Origin: Agromyces salentinus
GTDB taxonomy: Bacteria > Actinomycetota > Actinomycetes > Actinomycetales > Microbacteriaceae
Assembly (NCBI RefSeq): GCF_009749395.1
Contig: NZ_WBIR01000013.1
Coordinates: 1 to 64,000 of the forward strand
Direction of reading: 5' to 3'
Length of the DNA stretch: 64,000 bases
Positions 43,538-52,111 of this stretch are shown in pieces (the first letter of the stretch is position 1; every line of letters starts with the position of its first letter). A program made the translations under genes and the position numbers. The notes under the pieces were generated by a model, which was given only the letters and a program-made list of their open reading frames with translations, was not told the DNA's origin and did no database searches.

Positions 43538-44963
43538 CACCGACGCCACCGGCCGAATCAGCACGTCCTCGCCGGTGACCCCGCCCGCACCCACCGCGAC
43601 CCCACCCGACGGCATGCGCCGCATCCGGATGCCGCAGCGCCTGCGGAACCTCGAGTTCTGGCTGCTGCTCATGGCGTGCTTCATCAACGCGAGCGCGATC
43701 GTGCTCGTGCAGCTCGGCGCGCTCGGCCGCATCGACACGCAGCTCGTGCTGCTCGGTGCCGGCCTCTCGGTGCTCGTGTTCGGCCTGCACATCGTCATGC
43801 GGTTCGTCGCACGCGACGCCGACCCCTTCCTCCTGCCCATCGCGACCGTGCTGAACGGGCTCGGCATCGCCCAGATCTACCGCATCGACATCGCATTCGG
43901 CGATTCCGGGTGGGAGAGCGCGTCCGTACGGCAGATCGCCTGGAGTGCGATCGCGATCATCGCCGCGATCGGCACGATGCTCCTCATCCGGAACCACCGG
44001 GTGCTGTTCAGGTACACGTACCTCTCGGGCCTCATCGCGATCGTCCTGCTGCTCCTGCCGCTCGTTCCCGGCCTGGGCCAGGAGATCAACGGCGCCCGCG
44101 TGTGGATCAGCTTCGGCTCGTTCGCGACGTTCCAGCCCGGTGAGATCGCGAAGATCGCGCTGGCCGTGTTCTTCGCGGGGTACCTCGTGCGCAATCGCGA
44201 CTCGCTGTCGATGGTGGGCACCAAATTCCTCGGCATGCGGTTCCCGCGGGCTCGCGACCTCGGCCCGCTCCTCATCGTCTGGGCCCTGTCGATGGCGGTC
44301 ATCGTGTTCCAGCGCGACCTCGGCACCGCCCTGCTCTACTTCGGCCTCTTCCTCGTCATGCTGTACGTCGCGACCAGTCGCCTCTCCTGGGTCGTGCTCG
44401 GGCTCTCGCTGTTCCTCGCCGGCGCCCTCATCGCGAGCCAGACGCTCGACTACGTGCACGCGCGGTTCGAGAACTGGCTCGTGCCGTTCAGCGACGCCCG
44501 GTACGACGCCGACCCCGGAGGCAGCTACCAACTCGTGCAGGGCCTCTTCGGGCTCGCCAACGGCGGCCTCATCGGCACGGGCTGGGGCCGTGGAAGCCCC
44601 GACATCACGCCGGTCCCGCAGAGCGACTACATCATCGCCAGCCTCGGCGAGGAGCTCGGCCTCGCCGGACTCTTCGCGATCTTCGCCCTGTACGTCCTGC
44701 TCGTCGCACGCGGCTTCCGCATCGGCTTCGCCGGCCAGGACGACTTCGGCAAGCTGCTCGGCGTCGGCCTCGCCTTCGTCGTGGCGCTGCAGGTCTTCAT
44801 CGTCGTCGGCGGCGTCACGAGGGTGATCCCGCTCACGGGCCTGACGACGCCGTTCCTCGCGGCGGGCGGTTCCTCGCTCATCGCGAACTGGATCATCGTG
44901 GCCCTCCTGCTCCGATTGTCCGATACCGTCCGCAACCATCCGAGGCTGGTGATCGACGGATGA
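43530..44963 (+). CDS. rodA: RodA/FtsW/SpoVE-family peptidoglycan glycosyltransferase
   Basis: 477 residues, about ten membrane helices after a 45-residue cytoplasmic N-terminus. PLVPGLGQEINGARVWISF and FQPGEIAKIALAVFFAGYL are SEDS motifs; ITPVPQSDYIIASLGEELGLAG carries the catalytic-side loop. It polymerises lipid II with the neighbouring class B PBP. The start is an unusual TTG (43530) inside the pstP end, with AGGAG 5 nt upstream. RodA is inferred from the operon; FtsW is not excluded by sequence. Confidence 0.88.
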   Translation: MSDTDATGRISTSSPVTPPAPTATPPDGMRRIRMPQRLRNLEFWLLLMACFINASAIVLVQLGALGRIDTQLVLLGAGLSVLVFGLHIVMRFVARDADPFLLPIATVLNGLGIAQIYRIDIAFGDSGWESASVRQIAWSAIAIIAAIGTMLLIRNHRVLFRYTYLSGLIAIVLLLLPLVPGLGQEINGARVWISFGSFATFQPGEIAKIALAVFFAGYLVRNRDSLSMVGTKFLGMRFPRARDLGPLLIVWALSMAVIVFQRDLGTALLYFGLFLVMLYVATSRLSWVVLGLSLFLAGALIASQTLDYVHARFENWLVPFSDARYDADPGGSYQLVQGLFGLANGGLIGTGWGRGSPDITPVPQSDYIIASLGEELGLAGLFAIFALYVLLVARGFRIGFAGQDDFGKLLGVGLAFVVALQVFIVVGGVTRVIPLTGLTTPFLAAGGSSLIANWIIVALLLRLSDTVRNHPRLVIDG

Positions 44964-46414
44964 ATCGAGAACTCAAGCGCGTCAGCATCGTCGCGCTGCT
45001 CATGTTCGCCGCCCTGTTCGTGTCGACGACGATCATCCAGTACTTCTCGGCCGAGTCGCTCGCAGCAGATCCACGCAACTCGCGCACGCTGTACGCGAGC
45101 TACTCGGTCGAGCGCGGACCGATCCTCGTCGACGGAACCCCGGTCGCCCTCTCGCAGCCGTCCGACGACGACTACAAGTTCCTCCGGGTCTATCCGAACG
45201 GTCCGCTCTACGCGGCGGTGACGGGGTACATCCCCGTCAACGGCGAGGCGACCGGCCTCGAGAGCTCGCTCAACGACTACCTGAGCGGGCAGGCGTCCTC
45301 GCAGTTCTTCGACAAGATCAACCGGCTGATCTCCGGCCAGGACCCGATGGGCGCCTCGGTGGACATCGCCATCGACCCGGTCGCACAGCAGGCCGCCTGG
45401 GACGCCCTCGGCGACTACCAGGGCGCCGTCGTCGTCACCGAACCGGCGACCGGTCGCATCCTCGCGATGGTCACCAAGCCGACGTTCGATCCGAACACCC
45501 TCGTCTCCCACAACACCGAAGAGGTCCAGGTGACCTACGAGGGGCTGCTCGCAGATCCCGGCAAGCCGCTCTTCAACCGCGCGACGGGCGGCGACATGAA
45601 CCCTCCCGGATCGGTGTTCAAGCTCGTCGTGACCGCGGCCGCCCTCGAGTCGGGGCGGTACACCCCCGAGAGCACGTTCCCGAACCCCGGGACGCTCACC
45701 CTGCCGGGCACCGACTCCGTCGTCATCAACTCGGGCGGCGGCACCTGCGGCGACGGCAGCACCGTCACGCTCGCCACCGCGCTCCGCCTCTCGTGCAACA
45801 TCCCCTTCGCGGAGCTCGGCATGGAACTCGGCGACGACGCGATCCGCGAGCAGGCGGAGAAGTTCGGCTTCAACCACGAGTTCGAGATCCCCACCGCGAC
45901 CGAGCCCAGCGTGTACCCCCGCGGACTCGACGAGCCGCAGACCGCCCTGTCGGCGTTCGGGCAGTACACGGTTCGCGCGACGCCGCTCCAGATGGCCGTG
46001 GTATCGGCCGCGATCGCCAACGGCGGCATCGTCATGAACCCGAACCTGGTCGACGGCATCACCGCCCCCGACTTCGCTCCGTTGCAGGAATTCGAGCCCT
46101 CGGAATTCGGCCGCGCGATCAGCGAGGACACGGCGAGGACGATGACGGAGATGATGACCAACGGCGTCGAAGACGGGGCCGCGAGTAATGCAAGAATAGA
46201 CGGCGTCAGCGTGGCCGGTAAGACGGGTACAGCGGAGAACGGCGAGGACGATCCTTACACCTTGTGGTTCACCGGTTTTGCCCCCGCCGACAACCCTCAG
46301 TATGCGATCACGGTACTCGTGGAGGATGGCGGGGGACTGGGTCAGGAGGGGTACGGCAATCTCATAGCCGCACCCATCGCAAAGCAGGTACTAGAGGCGG
46401 TGCTGAACAAATGA
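44960..46414 (+). CDS. pbpA: PbpA: class B penicillin-binding protein (transpeptidase)
   Basis: 484 residues. An N-terminal membrane anchor (about 10-28), a PBP dimerisation part, and the transpeptidase domain with PGSVFK (Ser218, Lys221), SCN (Ser278, Asn280) and KTG (Lys421). It cross-links peptidoglycan and pairs with RodA. It overlaps both rodA and pknA by 4 nt, so the operon is tightly coupled. Confidence 0.92.
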   Translation: MNRELKRVSIVALLMFAALFVSTTIIQYFSAESLAADPRNSRTLYASYSVERGPILVDGTPVALSQPSDDDYKFLRVYPNGPLYAAVTGYIPVNGEATGLESSLNDYLSGQASSQFFDKINRLISGQDPMGASVDIAIDPVAQQAAWDALGDYQGAVVVTEPATGRILAMVTKPTFDPNTLVSHNTEEVQVTYEGLLADPGKPLFNRATGGDMNPPGSVFKLVVTAAALESGRYTPESTFPNPGTLTLPGTDSVVINSGGGTCGDGSTVTLATALRLSCNIPFAELGMELGDDAIREQAEKFGFNHEFEIPTATEPSVYPRGLDEPQTALSAFGQYTVRATPLQMAVVSAAIANGGIVMNPNLVDGITAPDFAPLQEFEPSEFGRAISEDTARTMTEMMTNGVEDGAASNARIDGVSVAGKTGTAENGEDDPYTLWFTGFAPADNPQYAITVLVEDGGGLGQEGYGNLIAAPIAKQVLEAVLNK

Positions 46415-48153
46415 GACCGAGCGCAGGGCTCACCTTCGGGGGGCGCTACGAACTGCAATCCCGCATCGCGATCGGCGGGATGGGCGAGGTGTGGCAGGCC
46501 ACAGACCTCGTCATCGGCCGACAGGTCGCCATCAAGATCCTGAAGGACGAGTACCTCGGCGACCCGGGCTTCCTCGAGCGCTTCCGCGCCGAGGCCCGCC
46601 ACGCCGCACTCGTGAACCACGAGGGCATCGCCAACGTCTTCGACTACGGCGAGGAGGAGGGCAGCGCGTACCTCGTCATGGAACTCGTTCCCGGCGAAGC
46701 GCTCTCCACCATCCTCGAGCGTGAGCACGTCCTGTCGACCGACAAGGTCCTCGACATCGTCGCGCAGACGGCGAACGCGCTGCAGGCCGCGCACGCCGCC
46801 GGCCTGGTGCACCGCGACATCAAGCCGGGCAACCTGCTCATCACGCCCGATGGGCGGGTGAAGATCACCGACTTCGGCATCGCCCGCATCGCCGACCAGG
46901 TCCCGCTGACGGCGACCGGTCAGGTCATGGGCACGGTGCAGTACCTCTCGCCCGAGCAGGCGTCCGGCCACCCCGCGTCGCCGACCACCGACATCTATTC
47001 GCTCGGCATCGTCGCCTACGAGGCGCTGGCCGGCCGCCGGCCGTTCACCGGCGAGTCCCAGGTCGCGATCGCGATGGCGCAGATCAACGAGACGCCGCCC
47101 GACCTCCCGGTGACGGTCTCCGAGCCGGTTCGCAACCTCGTCTACGCGTGCATCGCCAAGAACCCCGCCGAACGCCCGCAGACGGCCGCGCATCTCGCGC
47201 GCGCCGCGACGGCGCTCCGCCGTGGCGACGTGCAGGCGGCATCCGTCGCCGTGCCCGCCGTGCTCGGCGCCGCCGGTGGCGCGACCGCCGCGACCATGCT
47301 CATGCCGCAGGCCGGTGCGACCGCGGCGACCACCGTCCTCGCCACGGGTGCAGCGGTCGACGAGGAGGAGGGCGAGCCCGAGGAGGAGAAGAAGCGCAGC
47401 CCGTGGATGTGGCCGCTCATCGTCCTCATCGCCATCCTCGCCATCGTCCTCATCGGCACCATCATCGCCCTCGCGATGAACGGCGGCGGTGACGGCAAGG
47501 AGACGCCGAGCAGCAGCACCGCCACGACGCGGAGCACGCCGCCCAGCACCCCGCCCAGCTCGGCACCGCCGACCTCCGAGGCGCCCACCACCGCGCAGAT
47601 CAACCCCGACGAGTTCATCGGCCTGTCGGCTGACGACGCACGCGCCAAGCTGAGCGAGCTGGGCATGGCGGCCAACGGCGTCGAGGGAAAGCCCGCCGCC
47701 GACCCGTCGGGAACGGGCATCGTCTACGAGGTCAACCCGACCGGACCCGTGCCGATCGGGTCCGAGGTGACGATCACGTACTACGCGGCTCCCGAGACCC
47801 CGGCAACCCCCGGCGCTCCCACCGTCACGCCGAGCACGGTCGCGCCCGGTGGCGCACTCGAGGTCACGTGGCCCGCCGCGACCTGCCCGGCCGGCCAGAC
47901 GCTCTCCGGCTACCAGGTGAACGTCAGCGGTCCGGCGGCGGCCGCTCCGCCGCTCGGCGCCGGCGCGACGAACGTGTCGATCCCGGTCAACGCCGACGCG
48001 GCCGGCGGCGAGACGGTCTCCGTCTCGTACCTCTACTTCTGCGGTCCGCTGAGTTCCGGAACCTCCCCCGAGTCGTCCGCAACGGTCGAGGCAGCGCCCG
48101 AGCCCGATCCCGAGCCCGATCCCGGCGCCGAACCGAAGCCCGAGACCGACTGA
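46411..48153 (+). CDS. pknA: PknA-like Ser/Thr kinase with one PASTA domain and a cysteine-containing tail
   Basis: 580 residues. Kinase domain (about 12-270): GGMGEVW P-loop, VAIKILK catalytic Lys, HRDIKPGN, DFG, and SPEQ. A membrane helix lies at about 332-356. Outside are one PASTA domain (about 397-459) and a FN3-like domain (about 467-560) with two Cys (AATCPAG and YFCGPL) that may pair, then an acidic PDPEPDP tail. M. tuberculosis PknA has no PASTA domain, so the extracellular part here is larger. Two Thr-rich tracts near the membrane may be autophosphorylation sites. The start overlaps pbpA. Confidence 0.9.
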   Translation: MRPSAGLTFGGRYELQSRIAIGGMGEVWQATDLVIGRQVAIKILKDEYLGDPGFLERFRAEARHAALVNHEGIANVFDYGEEEGSAYLVMELVPGEALSTILEREHVLSTDKVLDIVAQTANALQAAHAAGLVHRDIKPGNLLITPDGRVKITDFGIARIADQVPLTATGQVMGTVQYLSPEQASGHPASPTTDIYSLGIVAYEALAGRRPFTGESQVAIAMAQINETPPDLPVTVSEPVRNLVYACIAKNPAERPQTAAHLARAATALRRGDVQAASVAVPAVLGAAGGATAATMLMPQAGATAATTVLATGAAVDEEEGEPEEEKKRSPWMWPLIVLIAILAIVLIGTIIALAMNGGGDGKETPSSSTATTRSTPPSTPPSSAPPTSEAPTTAQINPDEFIGLSADDARAKLSELGMAANGVEGKPAADPSGTGIVYEVNPTGPVPIGSEVTITYYAAPETPATPGAPTVTPSTVAPGGALEVTWPAATCPAGQTLSGYQVNVSGPAAAAPPLGAGATNVSIPVNADAAGGETVSVSYLYFCGPLSSGTSPESSATVEAAPEPDPEPDPGAEPKPETD

Positions 48154-48239
48154 TCCGTCGGCGTCCCGTGAGGCGGGTCACCGACACCGCCACGCCGACC
48201 GACAGAACGATGATGAATCGAGAAGGGAGCTGACCACGC

Positions 48240-49937
48240 ATGAGTGACGAGGGGCGGATGCTCGCCGAGCGCTATCGCGTCGGTCAACTCATCGGGCGCG
48301 GCGGCATGTCCGACGTGCACGTCGGGCAGGACACGCGCCTCGGGCGACAGGTCGCGATCAAGCTGCTGAAGCCGCAGCTCGCGACCGACCCCGCGTTCCG
48401 CATGCGCTTCCGACAGGAGGCGCAGTCGGCGGCGCGGATGGCCCATCCCACGATCGTGCGGGTGTTCGATGCCGGCGAAGAGACCGTGACCGACGCGTCC
48501 GGCCACGAGGTCCAGCTGCCCTTCATCGTCATGGAGTTCGTCGAGGGCCGCCTGCTCAAGGACATCATCCACGACGGCCCGCTCGAACCGGCGGCGGCCG
48601 TGCGCGTCATCGACGGCGTGCTGACCGCACTCGAGTACTCGCACCGTGCCGGTGTCGTGCACCGCGACATCAAGCCCGGCAACATCATGATCACCACCAC
48701 CGGTCAGGTGAAGGTGATGGACTTCGGCATCGCCCGAGCCGTCTCGGACTCCTCGACGACGGTGGCGCAGACCACTGCGATCCTCGGGACCGCGTCGTAC
48801 TTCTCGCCCGAGCAGGCGAAGGGCGAGACGGTCGACGCGCGCACCGACCTCTACTCCACGGGCGTCGTGCTGTTCGAGATGCTCACGGGTCGGCCGCCCT
48901 TCCGGGGCGACACGCCTGTCGCCGTCGCCTACCAGCACGTCAGCGAACGGCCGGTCAAGCCGAGCGTCATCAACCCACGGGTCTCCCCGGCACTCGACGC
49001 CGTCGTGATGCACGCCCTCGCGAAGGCCCGCGAGAGCCGCTACCAGACCGCCGCCGAGTTCCGGGCCGACATCGACACCGCGGCATCCGGTCGCGTCCCG
49101 GTGCATCAGCGTTCCGACGAGTCCGCTGCGTTCTTCGGCACGACGCCCACCGGGTCGCTGTCGACGTCGGAGCTCGCACTGCGCCAGTTGACCGAAGACG
49201 AGACGATGGCGCGCACGCAGCGCCGCCCACCGGCGATCTGGATCTGGTCCGGCATCATCGGCGTCGTCGTCATCGTGATCGCCGTCATGTACTGGGCCTT
49301 CAACCTGCAGCCCACGGCCGAGGTCCCCTCGAACGCGCGTGAGGTGCCCGTGCTGACGGACCTGACCTACGAAGAGGCGGTCGACCAACTGCAGGAGCTC
49401 GGCCTCCCCGCATCGAAGGTCGACGAGACGAACGACGACGTCGAAGCGGGCAAGGTCACCCGCAGCGATCCGCCGGCGGGCGAGATCGTCGATGTCAGCA
49501 CGCCCATCACGGTGTTCGTGTCGACGGGCAAGGAGGCGATCGCCGTTCCCGACGTTCGCAACAAGTCACTCGCCGATGCCAAGGCCGACCTCGAGGCCGC
49601 CGGGCTGAAGCCCGGAACCGAGACCCGCGAGACGTCGCCGACCGTCGCCGCCGACGTGGTGCTCGGCACGACGCCGGAGGCCAGCAGTTCCGTCGAACTC
49701 GGGTCGACCGTGAACTTCACCATCTCCAACGGCTCGGTCACGCTTCCCGACGTCACCCAGCAGACCCTCGAGGCCGCCTCCTCGGTCCTCTCGGCCGAGA
49801 ATCTGCAGCTCACGCCGGTGCCCAAGCCCGATCCCGGCTGCCCGGCCCAGCCCGGCTCTCCGATCACGCGGCAGTCCCTGCCTCCCGGTGACGTGCCCCA
49901 GGGCTCCGAGGTCGAACTGACGTACTGCGCGGGCTAG
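48240..49937 (+). CDS. pknB: PknB: PASTA-domain Ser/Thr protein kinase
   Basis: 565 residues. Kinase motifs: GRGGMSDVHVG, VAIKLLK, HRDIKPGN, DFG and SPEQ. A membrane helix lies at about 328-352. Three PASTA domains follow (about 360-425, 430-495, 497-565) with the expected VP-D pattern, ending in two Cys (DPGCPAQ and LTYCAG). It senses muropeptides or lipid II and phosphorylates growth and division proteins. An 86-nt gap separates it from pknA; AAGGGAG precedes the ATG. Last gene of the operon. Confidence 0.93.
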   Translation: MSDEGRMLAERYRVGQLIGRGGMSDVHVGQDTRLGRQVAIKLLKPQLATDPAFRMRFRQEAQSAARMAHPTIVRVFDAGEETVTDASGHEVQLPFIVMEFVEGRLLKDIIHDGPLEPAAAVRVIDGVLTALEYSHRAGVVHRDIKPGNIMITTTGQVKVMDFGIARAVSDSSTTVAQTTAILGTASYFSPEQAKGETVDARTDLYSTGVVLFEMLTGRPPFRGDTPVAVAYQHVSERPVKPSVINPRVSPALDAVVMHALAKARESRYQTAAEFRADIDTAASGRVPVHQRSDESAAFFGTTPTGSLSTSELALRQLTEDETMARTQRRPPAIWIWSGIIGVVVIVIAVMYWAFNLQPTAEVPSNAREVPVLTDLTYEEAVDQLQELGLPASKVDETNDDVEAGKVTRSDPPAGEIVDVSTPITVFVSTGKEAIAVPDVRNKSLADAKADLEAAGLKPGTETRETSPTVAADVVLGTTPEASSSVELGSTVNFTISNGSVTLPDVTQQTLEAASSVLSAENLQLTPVPKPDPGCPAQPGSPITRQSLPPGDVPQGSEVELTYCAG

Positions 49938-49994
49938 CCGCGACCGTCGACGATCCTCTGCGCGGTGCCTGCGGCTGCCCTGACCGCCCGGAGG

Positions 49995-50639
49995 TCAGGC
50001 GCCGGACGCGCGAAGCAACGGATTGAGCCCGGCGGCGCGTTCCGGCGCCTCGGCCAGTCCCGCGACGGCGAGCCAGTTGCCGAGCATCCGGTAGCCGCCC
50101 TCGGTGAGGACCGACTCGGGGTGGAACTGCACGCCGAAGATCGGCGCCTGCTCATGACGCAGGCCCATGATGACGCCGCCCTGCGTTCGGCTGGTGACGA
50201 TCAGCTCGGGCGGGACCGTGCCGTCGACGACGGCGAGCGAGTGATAGCGAGTGGCGGTGAACGGCTGGGGGACCCCCACGTAGAACCCGCTGTCGTCGTG
50301 GGTGATGCTCGACGTCTTGCCGTGCATGAGCTCTTCGGCGTTGGTCACGACGGCACCGAACGCCTCGGCGATGGCCTGGTGCCCGAGGCAGACGCCGAGC
50401 AGGGGCATCCCGGACGCGTGGGCCGCACGCACCGCGGGGATGGACACTCCCGCGTCGGACGGCTTGCCGGGACCCGGCGAGACGAGCACCGCGTCGAACT
50501 CGGCGAGGCGTTCGGCGATGTCGGCGACCGGAATCGCGTCGTTGCGGACGACCTCGGTCTCTGCGCCGAGTTCCTGGAGGTAGCCGTTCAGCGTGTAGAC
50601 GAAGCTGTCGTAGTTGTCGATGACGAGGATTCGGGTCAT
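49995..50639 (-). CDS. pabA: Glutamine amidotransferase (TrpG/PabA, anthranilate/aminodeoxychorismate synthase component II)
   Basis: 214 residues, class I amidotransferase. ILVIDNYDSFVYTL begins the fold, GVCLGHQ holds the nucleophilic Cys and FHPES the catalytic His. It provides ammonia to an anthranilate or aminodeoxychorismate synthase partner that is not in the window. The position after pknB is the actinobacterial trpG/pabA locus. It overlaps the small membrane gene by 4 nt; which of the two partners it serves cannot be decided. Confidence 0.85.
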   Translation of the reverse strand: MTRILVIDNYDSFVYTLNGYLQELGAETEVVRNDAIPVADIAERLAEFDAVLVSPGPGKPSDAGVSIPAVRAAHASGMPLLGVCLGHQAIAEAFGAVVTNAEELMHGKTSSITHDDSGFYVGVPQPFTATRYHSLAVVDGTVPPELIVTSRTQGGVIMGLRHEQAPIFGVQFHPESVLTEGGYRMLGNWLAVAGLAEAPERAAGLNPLLRASGA

Positions 50640-50794
50640 TGGTCCACCGTGACGTCGATCGGGTTGACGATGCCGTCGACCCAGGGGAACACCCACGTGA
50701 AGAGGGCGTAGACGGCTGCCGCGATGAGGATCAGCAGCAGGATGAGGCGCAGCCAGATCGGGCCGGGCAGCACGCGCCAGAGCGCTCCGTACAT
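50636..50794 (-). CDS. Small membrane protein
   Basis: 52 residues, too short to stand out. MYGALWRVLPGPIWLRLILL begins one strongly hydrophobic helix (about 14-33) preceded by a positive charge, ending WVFPWVDGIVN outside. It sits 3 nt after the sortase stop and overlaps the pabA ATG by 4 nt, so it belongs to this operon. Function unknown; similar short genes are common between these two in the family. Confidence 0.7.
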   Translation of the reverse strand: MYGALWRVLPGPIWLRLILLLILIAAAVYALFTWVFPWVDGIVNPIDVTVDQ

Positions 50795-50797
50795 GGC

Positions 50798-51616
50798 TCA
50801 GTCCTCCCAGCCTGCGACGATGTCCGCGATCTCCTCGGGCGGGCCGGCCGAGGCCGGTCGCCACGAGTCGAGCACGCCGTACGCGACGAGGCGCTCGGCC
50901 GTCGAGTAGAGCGGGTTGCAGGTCGTCAGCGTGATGATGCGGTCGGTCGGCTGCGCCTCCGGCTGGTGCGGCACCGCCGCGAGCACGTCGACCGTGTCGG
51001 GCGTGACGTACTCGAAGTCGCGGAATCGGTACGTGTACCAGCCGTCCCGCGTCTGGATGTAGATGGGGTCGCCGAGCTGGAACTGCTCGATCTCGTGCAT
51101 GCCGCCGCCGTAGGCGCTCCGGTGCGCGGCGATCGCGAAGTTGCCGACCTGGCCGGGCATCTGCGTGCCCGGGTAGTGACCGACGCCGGTCTCGAAGCTG
51201 TTCAGCACGTCGAGGCCGTAGCCCTCGGCGATCTGCCGTACCGAGTCGTGCGTTCCCGGGGCATCGAACCTCGGCACGTACATGACCGCGAAGCTCTCGC
51301 CGTTCGGGTACTCGGCGGGACCGACCACCGGGTCACCGTAGTCCTCAGGCGCCGGAGCGGGCGTGTCGCTCTGCTCGGCGCGGGCCTGCTCTGCCCACTC
51401 CGCGCTCTGGGCGGAGGCCGCGCTCGACTGCTGGCTCGCCATGATGGCGTCGTTCCACCAGAGCTGCCACCCGAGGAACAACAGGATCAGGACACCGGCG
51501 GTCAGCAGCAGCTCGCCCAGCACGCCAACGACGCTGACGCGATGACGGGGCCTGCGGTTCGCGGAGGCCTCGCGCGCGCGTGCGCGAGGACGCCCTTCGG
51601 GCTGCGGATCCGACAT
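50798..51616 (-). CDS. srtE: Class E sortase
   Basis: 272 residues. A basic N-terminus and a membrane helix (about 30-52) precede the sortase domain. AIAAHRSAYG carries the His, ITLTTCNPLYST the nucleophilic Cys, and STAERLVAYG the Arg. Class E sortases of Actinobacteria anchor proteins with an LAXTG sorting signal. No LAXTG protein is seen in the window. The ATG at 51616 is preferred: TAGAAT lies 7 nt upstream (leaderless). A GTG at 51637 would fall inside that box. Confidence 0.85.
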   Translation of the reverse strand: MSDPQPEGRPRARAREASANRRPRHRVSVVGVLGELLLTAGVLILLFLGWQLWWNDAIMASQQSSAASAQSAEWAEQARAEQSDTPAPAPEDYGDPVVGPAEYPNGESFAVMYVPRFDAPGTHDSVRQIAEGYGLDVLNSFETGVGHYPGTQMPGQVGNFAIAAHRSAYGGGMHEIEQFQLGDPIYIQTRDGWYTYRFRDFEYVTPDTVDVLAAVPHQPEAQPTDRIITLTTCNPLYSTAERLVAYGVLDSWRPASAGPPEEIADIVAGWED

Positions 51617-51623
51617 GGGCTCG

Positions 51624-51681
51624 ATTCTATTCGCCACTGGGGCGCTCTCGGCTGTGAGTCCCGCTCGCTCTCGGCTAGAAT
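51624..51681. promoter_or_regulatory. Divergent leaderless promoters of the sortase and crgA
   Basis: Leftward TAGAAT (51624-51629 on the complement) is 7 nt before the sortase ATG, and rightward TAGAAT (51676-51681) is 7 nt before the crgA ATG. Both lack room for a ribosome-binding site. Confidence 0.65.
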
Positions 51682-51688
51682 CGCCCGC

Positions 51689-51928
51689 ATGGCACGAACG
51701 AAATCCCCCAAGCCCGCGAGCGCGGAGCCGGCGAGCGGCGAAGAAGCCCCCAATCCCGTCTGGTTCAAGCCCGTGATGTTCGGCTTCATGCTGCTCGGTC
51801 TCGCATGGATCATCGTGTTCTACGTGAGCCAGGGCAAGCTGCCCGTCGCAGAGCTCGGCTCCTGGAACATCCTGATCGGTTTCGGCATCGCCTTCATCGG
51901 CTTCCTCATGACCACCCGCTGGCGCTGA
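51689..51928 (+). CDS. crgA: CrgA cell-division protein
   Basis: 79 residues, two membrane helices (about 28-48 and 58-76) after a Pro/Ala-rich head, ending TTRWR. PNPVWFKPVMFGFMLLGLAW is the CrgA signature. CrgA helps assemble the septum and interacts with FtsZ and PBPs in actinobacteria. The position beside the kinase block matches that in mycobacteria. The leaderless start is set by TAGAAT 7 nt upstream. Confidence 0.9.
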   Translation: MARTKSPKPASAEPASGEEAPNPVWFKPVMFGFMLLGLAWIIVFYVSQGKLPVAELGSWNILIGFGIAFIGFLMTTRWR

Positions 51929-51949
51929 GCCGGCTCACACGACACCCCA

Positions 51950-51982
51950 GAAGACGAGCGGATGCGGCATCCGCTCGTCTTC
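51950..51982. terminator. Strong hairpin terminator after crgA
   Basis: A 15-bp perfect stem (GAAGACGAGCGGATG with its complement) with a CGG loop, beginning 22 nt after the crgA stop. The stem includes the GGATG/CATCC motif common in the window. Confidence 0.75.
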
Positions 51983-52063
51983 GTCATGTCCGGGCCGGTT
52001 CGACGGGGCATCGGCACCGGTGCATCGAACCCACGCGGTGGATCAAACCCACGCGGTCTGCAA

Positions 52064-52111
52064 TTACACGCGTGTAACTCTCTCCCCAGTTGTGGAGGAG
52101 CCTGTGGATAA
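52064..52111. other. 14-bp palindrome and consensus DnaA box
   Basis: TTACACGCGTGTAA (52064-52077) is a perfect palindrome, and TGTGGATAA (52103-52111) is the reverse complement of the consensus DnaA box TTATCCACA. A weaker box-like sequence, TTGTGGAGG, starts at 52090. They sit in the gap before the rhomboid stop. Two AACCCACGCGGT copies occur just upstream (52028-52060 area). Confidence 0.55.
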
